From: Dyadobacter bucti
GTDB lineage: Bacteria > Bacteroidota > Bacteroidia > Cytophagales > Spirosomataceae
NCBI RefSeq assembly: GCF_005869225.1
Contig: NZ_SWFP01000010.1
Coordinates: forward strand, 124,001-188,000
Length of the DNA stretch: 64,000 nucleotides
Direction: 5' to 3'
Each line of letters opens with the position of its first letter. The first letter of the stretch is position 1. Position numbers and translations under genes: made by a program. The notes under the pieces are model-generated. The model saw only the letters and a list, made by a program, of their open reading frames with translations. It did not search any database and was not told the origin of the DNA. Of this stretch, positions 1-7,881 are shown piece after piece.

Positions 1-239
1 TGCAATAAAAATTGGTCATTTAAAATGATGATAAAATATTATTGCAATAATTTTATAAAAAATTTAAATAAATTGCTTTTTCAAGTTTTCCTATGATAAC
101 CATAGAGTAAAGCAGTTTTTAGAACTTGTAAATGTCTTAATTATAGATAATTAGGTGGATCTTGATGCTGTTGCTCTTGTCACATGTGGTGACTTTATGC
201 GTGATCAGCTTAGTATTAGAGATTTACGGTAAAACCATC
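1..239. other. AT-rich stretch without a recognisable gene
   Basis: The first 239 bases are AT-rich. I see no open frame with a plausible start, no tRNA and no repeat. The stretch may be the upstream region or 3' end of a gene outside the window. Confidence 0.5.
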
Positions 240-273
240 AAAAAAGGAGCTCCGACAGGGAGGCTCCTTTTTT
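240..273. terminator. bidirectional rho-independent terminator
   Basis: An A-run plus GGAGC (240-250) pairs with GCTCC plus a T-run (263-273) around a 12-base loop. The T-run on either strand makes it usable in both directions. It lies about 30 bases past the stop of the leftward amidase gene, so it probably ends that transcript. Confidence 0.75.
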
Positions 274-303
274 GATACCTAGAAATATTTATATTTTTAA
301 AAA

Positions 304-1197
304 TCAATCAATGTATCTTTTCAGGATCTGCTGGTATGAATCCACACGTCTGTCACGAAAAAATGGCCAGGTGGTCCGGTAGTGATCCAGCTTTTGTAAA
401 TCGATTTCCTCTACGTGTGTTGTCTCTTCTCCATGAGGTGCAAGGTATAATAATCGCCCGTGCGGATTGGTAATAAATGAACCGCCCCAGAACTGCTGAT
501 CTGCTTCCCGGCCCACCCGGTTGACGGCAACTACATATACCCCGTTTGCCACCGCATGCCCGCGCTGGATCGTCTGCCATGCTCCGTATTGTTCTTCATT
601 GATGATCGGATCGGTCTCATTTGTGTCCCAGCCGATTGCGGTAGGGTAAAACAGGATCTCCGCGCCCATGAGGCTGGTAATGCGTGCAGCTTCCGGATAC
701 CACTGGTCCCAGCAGATTAAAACCCCGATTTTGGCAAATTTTGTATCAAATACCCTGTAACCATCAGAGTCAGCATTTCCCTGAGAAGCATCTCCCGGTG
801 TGAAGTAAAATTTTTCGTAGTAGCCGGGATCGTCGGGAATGTGCATTTTTCGGTATTTCCCGAGGTAGGCTCCGTCGGCATCCAGCACAGCTGTTGTATT
901 GTGATATAACCCGTGGGCCCGTTTTTCAAAAAGGGAAGCAATAATCACCACGTTCAGTTCCTTTGCCAGTGTACTAAGAGACTCGGTAGAAGGTCCCGGA
1001 ATAGTCTCGGCGAGCGCAAAATTTTTATGGTCCTCGACATCGCAGAAGTATAAGGACTTGAACAATTCCTGAAGGCAGACGATGTTGGCACCTTTTGCAG
1101 CAGCCTCCCTGATCCCATCCACAGCCTTTTGAAAATTATCTTCGACATTGCTGGTGCAGCTCATTTGCACCAAACCTATATTTACTTTCCTGTTCAT
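304..1197 (-). CDS. aguB: carbon-nitrogen hydrolase, N-carbamoylputrescine amidase-like
   Basis: This is a 297-aa nitrilase-superfamily enzyme that hydrolyses a C-N bond. The best match is N-carbamoylputrescine amidase, which makes putrescine, CO2 and ammonia in the agmatine route of polyamine synthesis. The Glu-Lys-Cys triad is visible: E44 in LQELF, K117 in YRKMHIPDDPGYYEK and C162 in ICWDQWYPEA. That last motif and the full length are typical of AguB. There is no signal peptide, so it is cytoplasmic. No agmatine deiminase (aguA) is next to it; the upstream gene is an envelope glycosyltransferase, so the substrate is assigned by similarity only. Another omega-amidase-type substrate is possible. 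Confidence 0.85.
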   Translation of the reverse strand: MNRKVNIGLVQMSCTSNVEDNFQKAVDGIREAAAKGANIVCLQELFKSLYFCDVEDHKNFALAETIPGPSTESLSTLAKELNVVIIASLFEKRAHGLYHNTTAVLDADGAYLGKYRKMHIPDDPGYYEKFYFTPGDASQGNADSDGYRVFDTKFAKIGVLICWDQWYPEAARITSLMGAEILFYPTAIGWDTNETDPIINEEQYGAWQTIQRGHAVANGVYVVAVNRVGREADQQFWGGSFITNPHGRLLYLAPHGEETTHVEEIDLQKLDHYRTTWPFFRDRRVDSYQQILKRYID

Positions 1198-1244
1198 TTA
1201 TGATCTGATCGATATGTCTTTTAGATACCTATTTTGTTCAACAG

Positions 1245-2258
1245 CTACTCCGTCAAACTTGTTTCATTAAACATGCTCACAGCGCTTCCGGCGATAAGAT
1301 CTTCATCCTGTTCCCGCATGCATTTGAAATGTTTCTGCGGGCAGGCCGAAAGTCCGAAATTGCTGCAAGGGTGGCAGGATAATCCTTTTACTTCGGCTAT
1401 TACCTGCCGGGTATTGAGGTAAGGCCACACCCCGAAATGTTCGGCTGATGTTCCGCCCCAGACCGAAACGATCGGCTTGTTGAAAGCGCCGGAAATGTGC
1501 ATTAACCCCGTATCATGCGCAATGACGGACCGGGCGGACTTTAATAGCGAAACCGACTGGTTCAGACTGTACTTGCCGCAAGCATCGTAAATTTTCTCAT
1601 CGCAGGCTTCGGCAACGATTTTTGCAACTGCCGCATCTTCGGGCCCGCCCAGCAAAATGATTGGTTTGTCGATGGTTCTGCAGATATTTATGATCTTTTC
1701 CGCCGGCAGCTTTTTTGTAAAATGCTGCCCGCCTATAACAAAAGCAACGTATCCTTTTTGATGTAAAACAGGAAGTTCCGAAAGTGGTACTTCTTCTTCC
1801 GGCGAAATGAAGTAATCGACCGGTTTATGGTCATTTTTCACGCCCAGTGGCTCCACGGATTTTAAATTCCTTTCCACAATGTGGATTCCCTTCGGCAGGA
1901 AATCAACATGAAAACGGTTCATGATCAGTTTTTCAACCGAGAGTTTCCGAAAGGTTAGGGTAGGGCGCCGCAACCTGAAACGCAGTAAGTAGGACCGTAA
2001 CGTTTTATGAAGGTCTATAATGTAGTCAAAATGCTCGTTTTTGAAAGTTGCAACGAGTTCTTTTAAGTTATTATCAAGAAGATGAAGCTGATCGATATAG
2101 GGGTTGTGCTCTACAACCTGTCTGAACTTTTTCTTTACTACAAAATGTACTTCAGCATTGGGATATTGTTCTTTGAGGCACCTGATCACAGGCGTGGTGA
2201 GTACAATATCACCTATTGAGGAAAATCGTATAATCAGAAATTTGACCGGTCTATTCAC
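1245..2258 (-). CDS. glycosyltransferase family 9 (ADP-heptose:LPS heptosyltransferase-like)
   Basis: This 337-aa GT9/GT-B fold protein probably adds a sugar to the lipopolysaccharide core at the inner face of the inner membrane. The N terminus carries the GT9 signature FSSIGDIVLTTPVIR (about residues 12-26). The C-terminal half has the nucleotide-sugar region AHDTGLMHI followed by SVWGGTSAEHFG, and then a Cys-rich stretch (CSNFGLSACPQKHFKC) often seen near the end of these enzymes. It overlaps the end of the upstream acyltransferase gene by 8 bases, so the two are probably co-transcribed and together point to lipid A/core assembly. The exact sugar (heptose or other) cannot be told from the sequence. 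Confidence 0.85.
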   Translation of the reverse strand: MNRPVKFLIIRFSSIGDIVLTTPVIRCLKEQYPNAEVHFVVKKKFRQVVEHNPYIDQLHLLDNNLKELVATFKNEHFDYIIDLHKTLRSYLLRFRLRRPTLTFRKLSVEKLIMNRFHVDFLPKGIHIVERNLKSVEPLGVKNDHKPVDYFISPEEEVPLSELPVLHQKGYVAFVIGGQHFTKKLPAEKIINICRTIDKPIILLGGPEDAAVAKIVAEACDEKIYDACGKYSLNQSVSLLKSARSVIAHDTGLMHISGAFNKPIVSVWGGTSAEHFGVWPYLNTRQVIAEVKGLSCHPCSNFGLSACPQKHFKCMREQDEDLIAGSAVSMFNETSLTE

Positions 2259-3165
2259 TTTTTATTTCTTGTCGTAACTGAAAAGGTTGCAGATGTTCCG
2301 GTCGGTTGTGTTTCCAGCGTCTGTGGCTCCACAGCCAGTTGTCCGGTTGCCTCAGGATATCCTCTTCCAGATACTCTATCTGGCTCTGAATGATACCGTT
2401 TGTCGGCTCTTCTTTCGGATTTTCCGTAATTAATTTGAAATAGGATCTGTAAAATCCTCTTTTAATTTCATCCCGTAAGATACCCATGTACAAAACAGGG
2501 GCATTCAATCTTCGCGAGATCAGCTCCACACCCCTAAACACTCCGGTTTCCTGGTTCAGAAAGCGTGTCCAGTATGCTTTTTCAGGACTTGGCGATTGAT
2601 CGTTGATAAGCACAAAAAGGAATGGTTTTTCTCTGGGTGCCATCGCCTTTACCATCGCTTCCCGCATCGGGATCATTTCGGTCCCGTACTTGGTCCGTAC
2701 TTTTCTGAACCAGTCTTCGAAAATTTCATTGGCCAGTTCGTGGTAGACGACCACAATTTGGTAGGATAATTTGGCAGAAGCAAATAAGTTCAGCATCTCC
2801 CAGTTGCCAAGATGCCCTGATACTACCACCAGGTTTTTCTTTTGGGCATAATAATGGTCGAGTAAGGACATTTCCATATCAAATCTGCGAAGCAGTTCTC
2901 CCTTGCTGACGGACCTTAATTTGATGGTTTCAAAGATAATATCCGTGAAGTTGCGATAGTATCTTTCTGCTATTGACTTGATTTTATTTTCGCTGTAACC
3001 GGGGAAGCTGTTTTGCAGGTTTGTCATAATAACCTTCCGGCGGTAGTGCCCTACTTCGAAAATCAGAAAACGGGAAATATCTGAAAGCTTGTACAATTTT
3101 CGCCATGAAAGCCTTGATATTGCTGTAAGAAGAAATAGCAGAAGTCGAGTAAAAATTGTTTTCAT
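2251..3165 (-). CDS. LpxL/HtrB-type lipid A acyltransferase, copy 1
   Basis: A lysophospholipid acyltransferase-family enzyme that would add a secondary acyl chain to lipid A at the inner membrane. The frame is open from 3204, but the 13 extra residues there are not hydrophobic and precede Met-Lys-Thr-Ile at 3165. That Met starts a typical N-terminal membrane anchor, so I chose 3165 (304 aa). The catalytic H-x4-E motif is present as GHLGNWEML, and the end reads WLWSHRRWKHNRP, also typical. It is about the same length as its neighbour upstream and very similar to it, so the pair is a tandem duplication. It overlaps the GT9 gene by 8 bases. Confidence 0.85.
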   Translation of the reverse strand: MKTIFTRLLLFLLTAISRLSWRKLYKLSDISRFLIFEVGHYRRKVIMTNLQNSFPGYSENKIKSIAERYYRNFTDIIFETIKLRSVSKGELLRRFDMEMSLLDHYYAQKKNLVVVSGHLGNWEMLNLFASAKLSYQIVVVYHELANEIFEDWFRKVRTKYGTEMIPMREAMVKAMAPREKPFLFVLINDQSPSPEKAYWTRFLNQETGVFRGVELISRRLNAPVLYMGILRDEIKRGFYRSYFKLITENPKEEPTNGIIQSQIEYLEEDILRQPDNWLWSHRRWKHNRPEHLQPFQLRQEIKSE

Positions 3166-3265
3166 TGGTAAGCTACTTTTGCATTTTAAATAGCAATTAT
3201 GCAAAAGAAATAGTTCCTGAAAATAGCACTTTCAGATGATCAGTCGTGGAGGGAAGAAACGGGAC

Positions 3266-4180
3266 TCAGGCGAGTTTTTGCTCCGGTTTGAGAATTTCCG
3301 GTCGTTTGTGTTTCCAGCGCCGGTGGCTCCATAGCCAGTTATGTGGCTGGTGGTTAATATTTTTTTCGAGAATCCGGATCTGTCTTTCCAGGATCTCGTT
3401 ATTTCTCTCTTCCTTAGGTGTCATGGTAATTGTGGAAATGTCCACGTGATAATACCCTCTTTTGTCAGCCACTTTGCTGAAATCGGCATAAAGCACCGTG
3501 AGGTTGTACCGGCGGGCGATGGTTTCCACCCCCCTGAACACACCGGTGTCCTGGTGCAGAAAGTTGGTCCAGAAAGCAGTTTTGGGGTTGGGCGACTGGT
3601 CGTTTGCGAGGACGACTACATAGGGCTTGTTACGCGGTTTCTGGAGCTCGCGGAAAATACCGTCCATAGGGACCAGAATTGCCCCGAACCTGGTGCGCAA
3701 ATCGAGAAACCACTGGTCGGAAGCCTGGTTCTGCAGCGGGCGGTATACCACAATGCATTCGTGTGTAAAACAAAGTGAAGAAAAAAGATTGGCAAGTTCC
3801 CAATTACCCCGATGCCCCATCAGGTAGATAATATTGGTGTTGCTGCAGTAGAGATTGTCCATCATACTGATATCTCCCTGAAGCCGCTCCTTTACACATT
3901 CCGGGCTGGCTGTACGGAATTTGATTGTTTCAACGATCAGATCGGTAAAGTGCGTGTAGAAATCGCTGGCGATACATCTGAGCTCTTCATCCGTTTTTTC
4001 GGGGAAGCTGTTTCTGAGGTTTTGCCAGATCACTTTTTTGCGGTATCCGCCAACGCGGAAGAGCATCCAGCATAAAATATCGGAAAGCCTGAACGCATTT
4101 TTCCATGAAAGCCTGGAAACTAGATTGAGGGATGAAAAGAGAATCCGCGACAGCGTGGGGTTCATGAAAACAAATTTCAT
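3266..4180 (-). CDS. LpxL/HtrB-type lipid A acyltransferase, copy 2
   Basis: This 304-aa lysophospholipid acyltransferase-family protein has the H-x4-E motif in GHRGNWELAN and the C-terminal WLWSHRRWKHKRP shared with the next gene downstream. An N-terminal hydrophobic segment anchors it in the inner membrane. The two copies share order, length and most motifs, so they are tandem paralogues; they may attach different acyl chains or act at different positions of lipid A. It starts next to an AT-rich palindrome (4195-4223) shared with the divergent small membrane protein gene. Confidence 0.85.
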   Translation of the reverse strand: MKFVFMNPTLSRILFSSLNLVSRLSWKNAFRLSDILCWMLFRVGGYRKKVIWQNLRNSFPEKTDEELRCIASDFYTHFTDLIVETIKFRTASPECVKERLQGDISMMDNLYCSNTNIIYLMGHRGNWELANLFSSLCFTHECIVVYRPLQNQASDQWFLDLRTRFGAILVPMDGIFRELQKPRNKPYVVVLANDQSPNPKTAFWTNFLHQDTGVFRGVETIARRYNLTVLYADFSKVADKRGYYHVDISTITMTPKEERNNEILERQIRILEKNINHQPHNWLWSHRRWKHKRPEILKPEQKLA

Positions 4181-4194
4181 AAAAATACGTATAT

Positions 4195-4223
4195 ATTAAG
4201 TATATATTATATACATACTTAAT
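4195..4223. promoter_or_regulatory. AT-rich inverted repeat between divergent genes
   Basis: ATTAAGTAT (4195-4203) and ATACTTAAT (4215-4223) form a perfect 9-base inverted repeat with an 11-base spacer. It is in the 64-base gap between the acyltransferase (leftward) and the small membrane protein (rightward). A dimeric repressor site or promoter overlap is plausible, but no regulator is encoded next to it. Confidence 0.4.
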
Positions 4224-4244
4224 GTTAGCATTTCTTTTCGGGAT

Positions 4245-4625
4245 TTGTTAAATTCACTATTTCAAACAATTGCCAAAAATATTGTGTTAGAAGAGCTGTT
4301 TGACATCAAGAATGATCGCCGCCTGAGCATGTATTTGTACAGGTTGGGATTTGGCATGTGGCTTTTATATCTGGTGCTTGGGGCACCAGCCTTACGGCCT
4401 TACTTACACTACCGCCAGGAGTGTGGCCTGCTGTCTTTTGTCCTGATGATCTTCGGGTTTACTGCCTCAATGGTATACGATTACGTGCATCACCACGAAC
4501 AGTACGAGATGAAAAAGAAGTGGCTGTTTGTCAGCTATCTCGTGCTGGCTGGAATTATCTATTTTCTGGAGTTCAGAGGGCAGGGGAAGCTGATCGACTT
4601 CAATTGGCTCCTGAGTTTGCTTTAA
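4245..4625 (+). CDS. small membrane protein of unknown function
   Basis: This is a 126-aa protein that I do not recognise. It shows three hydrophobic segments, roughly residues 36-52, 62-80 and 92-108, joined by charged loops such as HHHEQYEMKKK, so it is an integral membrane protein. The frame begins with TTG at 4245; the first in-frame ATG is at 4329, so the true start is uncertain. It ends in a 4-base overlap with the convergent sumT gene. It lies opposite the lipid A acyltransferases, but nothing in it supports a specific role. Confidence 0.55.
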   Translation: MLNSLFQTIAKNIVLEELFDIKNDRRLSMYLYRLGFGMWLLYLVLGAPALRPYLHYRQECGLLSFVLMIFGFTASMVYDYVHHHEQYEMKKKWLFVSYLVLAGIIYFLEFRGQGKLIDFNWLLSLL

Positions 4626-5392
4626 TCAGCTACATTGGCTGCTTTACCATTTTCCATCATTTTCCGGACATGCTCGTAAGATAAATCGGGGAGCGCTGCG
4701 ACCTTTCCGATCACAATGATCGCCGGGGAAGCTATTTCACTTAATTTCGCGAGAGGTATGATATTGCTGATTTTGCCCGTGACCAGTTTCTGGTCAGCCA
4801 TCGTTCCGTTTTGAATGATTGAAATGGATTCATCCACTTTATTCAAACCCGTGTACATGGCAACGATTTCTTCCAGCTTGTGCAAGCCCATGAGTACCAC
4901 AACCGTAGCCGTAGACTGGGCTGCAAGGTACATGTCTTTGGAGAGCTCATGTGCTTTTGTAGTGCCGGTGATCACCCAGAAACTTTCACTTACACCTCTT
5001 GATGTGAGCGGGATACCAGCGAGCGCCGGCACCGCATAGCTGCTGGAAATGCCTGGGATTACTTCCGATTCGATGCCATATTCTGCTGCGAAGAGGATTT
5101 CCTCATACCCACGTCCGAAAATAAAAGAATCCCCGCCTTTCAGACGAACTACCTCACCATACTGTTGCGCGTAATCTACGATCAGATTGTTGATATCGTC
5201 CTGTCCGCAACTGGTTTTCCCAAACCGTTTCCCAACGAGGATTTTGATACAATCAGCAGGGCAATATTCCAGAAGATCCGGGTGGGCGAGGGAATCGTAC
5301 AGTACAACTTTTGCTTTTTGTAATGCCTTGATCCCCTTCAAGGTGATAAGATCGGGGTCGCCCGGTCCGGCACCTATGAGAGTAAGTTTCAT
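4622..5392 (-). CDS. cobA: uroporphyrinogen-III C-methyltransferase
   Basis: This 256-aa SAM-dependent enzyme (SUMT, also called CobA or the CysG C-terminal domain) methylates uroporphyrinogen III twice to precorrin-2, the first committed step to siroheme. The family motifs are clear: GAGPGDPDLITLKG at the N terminus, VRLKGGDSFIFGRG in the first third, and the GIPLTSRG region. It is a stand-alone methyltransferase without the dehydrogenase/ferrochelatase (Met8) half of CysG. It is the last gene of the leftward sulfate block, downstream of the siroheme-dependent reductase that would need its product. A REP-like repeat fills the gap between the two. Confidence 0.93.
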   Translation of the reverse strand: MKLTLIGAGPGDPDLITLKGIKALQKAKVVLYDSLAHPDLLEYCPADCIKILVGKRFGKTSCGQDDINNLIVDYAQQYGEVVRLKGGDSFIFGRGYEEILFAAEYGIESEVIPGISSSYAVPALAGIPLTSRGVSESFWVITGTTKAHELSKDMYLAAQSTATVVVLMGLHKLEEIVAMYTGLNKVDESISIIQNGTMADQKLVTGKISNIIPLAKLSEIASPAIIVIGKVAALPDLSYEHVRKMMENGKAANVAD

Positions 5393-5421
5393 AATTTTTT
5401 ATCAGGGAGAAGCGAATGCTT

Positions 5422-5556
5422 ACTTCGGCTTTCGGCCGTCAGCTATCGGCGTTAAAGCCATAGCTGATTGCTGAAAGCCGAAGTTTATATTCTGGCAATT
5501 GGTCATCGGCTTCGCAAGTATCCTTAAAAAACGACTGCCAAAAGCTAATAACCGAC
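5422..5556. repeat. REP-like palindrome, family A, copy 1
   Basis: ACTTCGGCTTTCGGC (from 5422) faces GCTGAAAGCCGAAGT (5470-5484), giving a long imperfect hairpin in the gap between sir and sumT. A second, more degenerate unit with ATCGGCTTCG and ACCGACAGCC follows to about 5556. The same GTCGGCTTTCGGC-type core returns at 10.2, 12.9 and 20.5 kb, always between genes. Confidence 0.65.
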
Positions 5557-5562
5557 AGCCTT

Positions 5563-7791
5563 TTAGCTATCTTTTCCGAATGAAAGCTCCTGCAAAACAG
5601 GTTCTCCAGTTTCCATTAACTGTGCCTCGCGTGTATTGCGTACAAAATCGAGAAACTGCTCGGCAGTGTTTACGAAATAGGTCGCAAAAGCTTCCGTAGG
5701 CTCGAATTTGTTGATACTGAAAGCGAGAGAGCGGAAAGGTGTTTCTTCTTTGTCCGCAAGAAGGAATTCAGAAGGGGTTTCATATTTGAACTCCTGACCG
5801 AAATTCGTCTCAAAATCATTAACGATGCCGTACTGCGTATTGGTAGTGACATCTCTTGTCATCAACAGACCTTTGGCTCCCGTAATCAATACATTGTAAG
5901 CATGGTAGATGGCATCTGCCCAAACTCCGGATTCAAAGTTTTCTTTTGCCAGATTCAGTTTTTCCTGTCCTTCGGTAATAGTTGTAGCAACAAGGTCAAC
6001 AAGTACGCTGGCACATTCACCTACACCGATCTCGGTTTTAAACAATTCATCATGGTCCCAGTCGCGGTAATCGTCATCCTGAAGAGTCGACAGATCTGCA
6101 ATTGGTTTCAAGAGCTGAAAGAAGTAATTTTTGGTCTGACGCTGGTAGTACTGATTATAGTATTCACCGTCGTATGCGTTGGTTTCAAAATCGTTGAACA
6201 ACGTGCGCAACACCTCAGGTCCGCGTTTGGTCGGAACTTTGATGACCTTGTCGCCGATCAGACCGACTCCATCCCCGGAAAAACCACCACCAAGCAGTAC
6301 CTGCAAAGCAGGAAGCACCAGCTTACCATTTTTGATCGAACTTCCGTGAAAACCGATATTGGAAGCATTATGCTGTCCGCAACCGTTCATACAGCCACTG
6401 ATCTTGATCTTGATATCCTGATTGTAGATCATTTCAGGGAATTCGTCACGCATTACATCTTCAAGTACGCGGGTAATTCCGTAGCTGCTCGAAATCGCCA
6501 GGTTACAGGTATCTGTTCCAGGGCAAGTAGTAATGTCCATCGTGCTATCGAAGCCAGGATTTACAAGTCCGAGTTTCGCCAGTTCATGGTAGATCGCTAC
6601 AAGATCTTCGCCTTTTATAAAACGTAATATATACCCTTGGTTCACCGTCACACGGATATCGTCAGCGGCATATTGACGGACAATATCAGCCAGGCTGCGG
6701 GCGGTATCGGAGCTCATATCTCCCAATAAAACCCTTAGCTGTACAGCATACCAACCTTTCTGTTTTTGTTCAAAAGTATTGGTCCTCAGCCATTTGGTAA
6801 AAGTATCCAGTTTGGATGCTTCAATACTTTCAGCAGCGATTTTCAGAATTTCGGCCTCGGATAATGATGGCCGCGGCGCGTGGTTGATAGACTCGATTTC
6901 GTTTGTACCGAACAAATCCTCAGGAATCGTGAATACTTTGTTCTTAACTGCGGTACGCTCTTCGGCCACTTTTTCCATCATTCCTTCCAGACCAAGGTCA
7001 TTCAAAAGGAATTTCATACGCGCCTTGTGACGACGCACGCGTTCTCCGTAACGGTCGAACACGCGAAGCAACGCTTCGATAAATGGAATAACATCTTTTT
7101 CTTCCAGGAATTCGAAAGCAGTTTGGGCTGAAAAAGGCTGTGCTCCTAATCCGCCGCCTATCAGCACCTTGAAACCTTTAACAGTTTCTCCTGCTTCATT
7201 CACACCCATTTTCGCGATCAAACCTACGTCATGGATAAATGCCAGGGCAGAATCCTTTTCGGAAGAAGAAACAGCTATTTTGAATTTCCGTCCCATATCC
7301 TGGTTAATAGGATTCCGGAGGAAATAAGTAAATATGGAATGGGTGATCGGTGTTACATCAAAAGGTTCGTCCGGATCGATACCTGCCACTGACGAAGCGG
7401 TAACGTTACGGATTGTATTACCACAAGCTTCTTTGAGCGTAATTCCTGCATCTTCCAGGTCGGCCCATAACTGAGGCGAGTCCGAAAGTTTTACAAAGTG
7501 TAATTGTATATCCTGACGCGTGGTGGCATGCAGGTTACCCGTCGCAAATTTGTCGGAAGTATCAGCGATCCTGACCAGCTGGTCGGCAGTGATGCGACCA
7601 TAAGGCAGCTTGATACGGATCATTTGCACGCCCGGCTGGCGCTGACCATATACGCCGCGTGTCAGACGAAACTTACGGAAAGCCTCCTCAGGGGTTTCAC
7701 CTGAGTTAAATGCATTGATTTTGTTGTTTAAATCAATGATATCACGTTTCGCGACTGAAGATACTTTTTCTGAAATTACTAAATTACTCAT
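5563..7791 (-). CDS. siroheme/[4Fe-4S] sulfite or nitrite reductase with C-terminal HEPN-like domain
   Basis: A 742-aa ferredoxin-type sulfite/nitrite reductase. The N-terminal half-domain (about 40-250) has the substrate-site arginine regions RGVYGQRQPG and TTRQDIQLHF. The second repeat carries the cluster and siroheme ligands C423-x5-C429 and C467-x3-C471 (TCPGTDTC; SGCMNGCG). The usual ferredoxin-type enzyme is about 500-580 aa; the last ~150 residues are an added helical region that resembles a HEPN domain, a form I have seen described in Bacteroidota. Context (cysN, cysD, cysH upstream, siroheme synthesis downstream) favours reduction of sulfite to sulfide over nitrite, though the sequence alone does not separate the two. 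It is cytoplasmic and part of the leftward sulfate block. Confidence 0.88.
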   Translation of the reverse strand: MSNLVISEKVSSVAKRDIIDLNNKINAFNSGETPEEAFRKFRLTRGVYGQRQPGVQMIRIKLPYGRITADQLVRIADTSDKFATGNLHATTRQDIQLHFVKLSDSPQLWADLEDAGITLKEACGNTIRNVTASSVAGIDPDEPFDVTPITHSIFTYFLRNPINQDMGRKFKIAVSSSEKDSALAFIHDVGLIAKMGVNEAGETVKGFKVLIGGGLGAQPFSAQTAFEFLEEKDVIPFIEALLRVFDRYGERVRRHKARMKFLLNDLGLEGMMEKVAEERTAVKNKVFTIPEDLFGTNEIESINHAPRPSLSEAEILKIAAESIEASKLDTFTKWLRTNTFEQKQKGWYAVQLRVLLGDMSSDTARSLADIVRQYAADDIRVTVNQGYILRFIKGEDLVAIYHELAKLGLVNPGFDSTMDITTCPGTDTCNLAISSSYGITRVLEDVMRDEFPEMIYNQDIKIKISGCMNGCGQHNASNIGFHGSSIKNGKLVLPALQVLLGGGFSGDGVGLIGDKVIKVPTKRGPEVLRTLFNDFETNAYDGEYYNQYYQRQTKNYFFQLLKPIADLSTLQDDDYRDWDHDELFKTEIGVGECASVLVDLVATTITEGQEKLNLAKENFESGVWADAIYHAYNVLITGAKGLLMTRDVTTNTQYGIVNDFETNFGQEFKYETPSEFLLADKEETPFRSLAFSINKFEPTEAFATYFVNTAEQFLDFVRNTREAQLMETGEPVLQELSFGKDS

Positions 7792-7840
7792 GGTGATGTA
7801 TTATTTGCTGTCACAACAAGCGGAATGAAAGTATTGGCGT

Positions 7841-7872
7841 ACCTGCCTTCAGCTCCGCTCGGGCGGACAGGT
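7841..7872. repeat. GC-rich hairpin between cysN and the reductase gene
   Basis: ACCTGCC (7841-7847) pairs imperfectly with GGACAGGT (7865-7872) around a loop containing CTCCGCTCGGGC, followed by a T-run on the + strand. The T-run faces away from the operon direction, so it is probably a dispersed intergenic repeat, not a terminator for cysN. Confidence 0.4.
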
Positions 7873-7881
7873 TTTTTAGTG

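Noticed and set aside
4195..4223. Insertion-sequence end or attachment site
   Set aside because: No transposase, no direct repeat and no tRNA nearby; a regulatory palindrome explains it better.
5902..6627. Open frame of 241 codons on the + strand opposite the sulfite reductase gene
   Set aside because: It lies wholly within a well-supported gene on the other strand, has no recognisable motif and no upstream signal.
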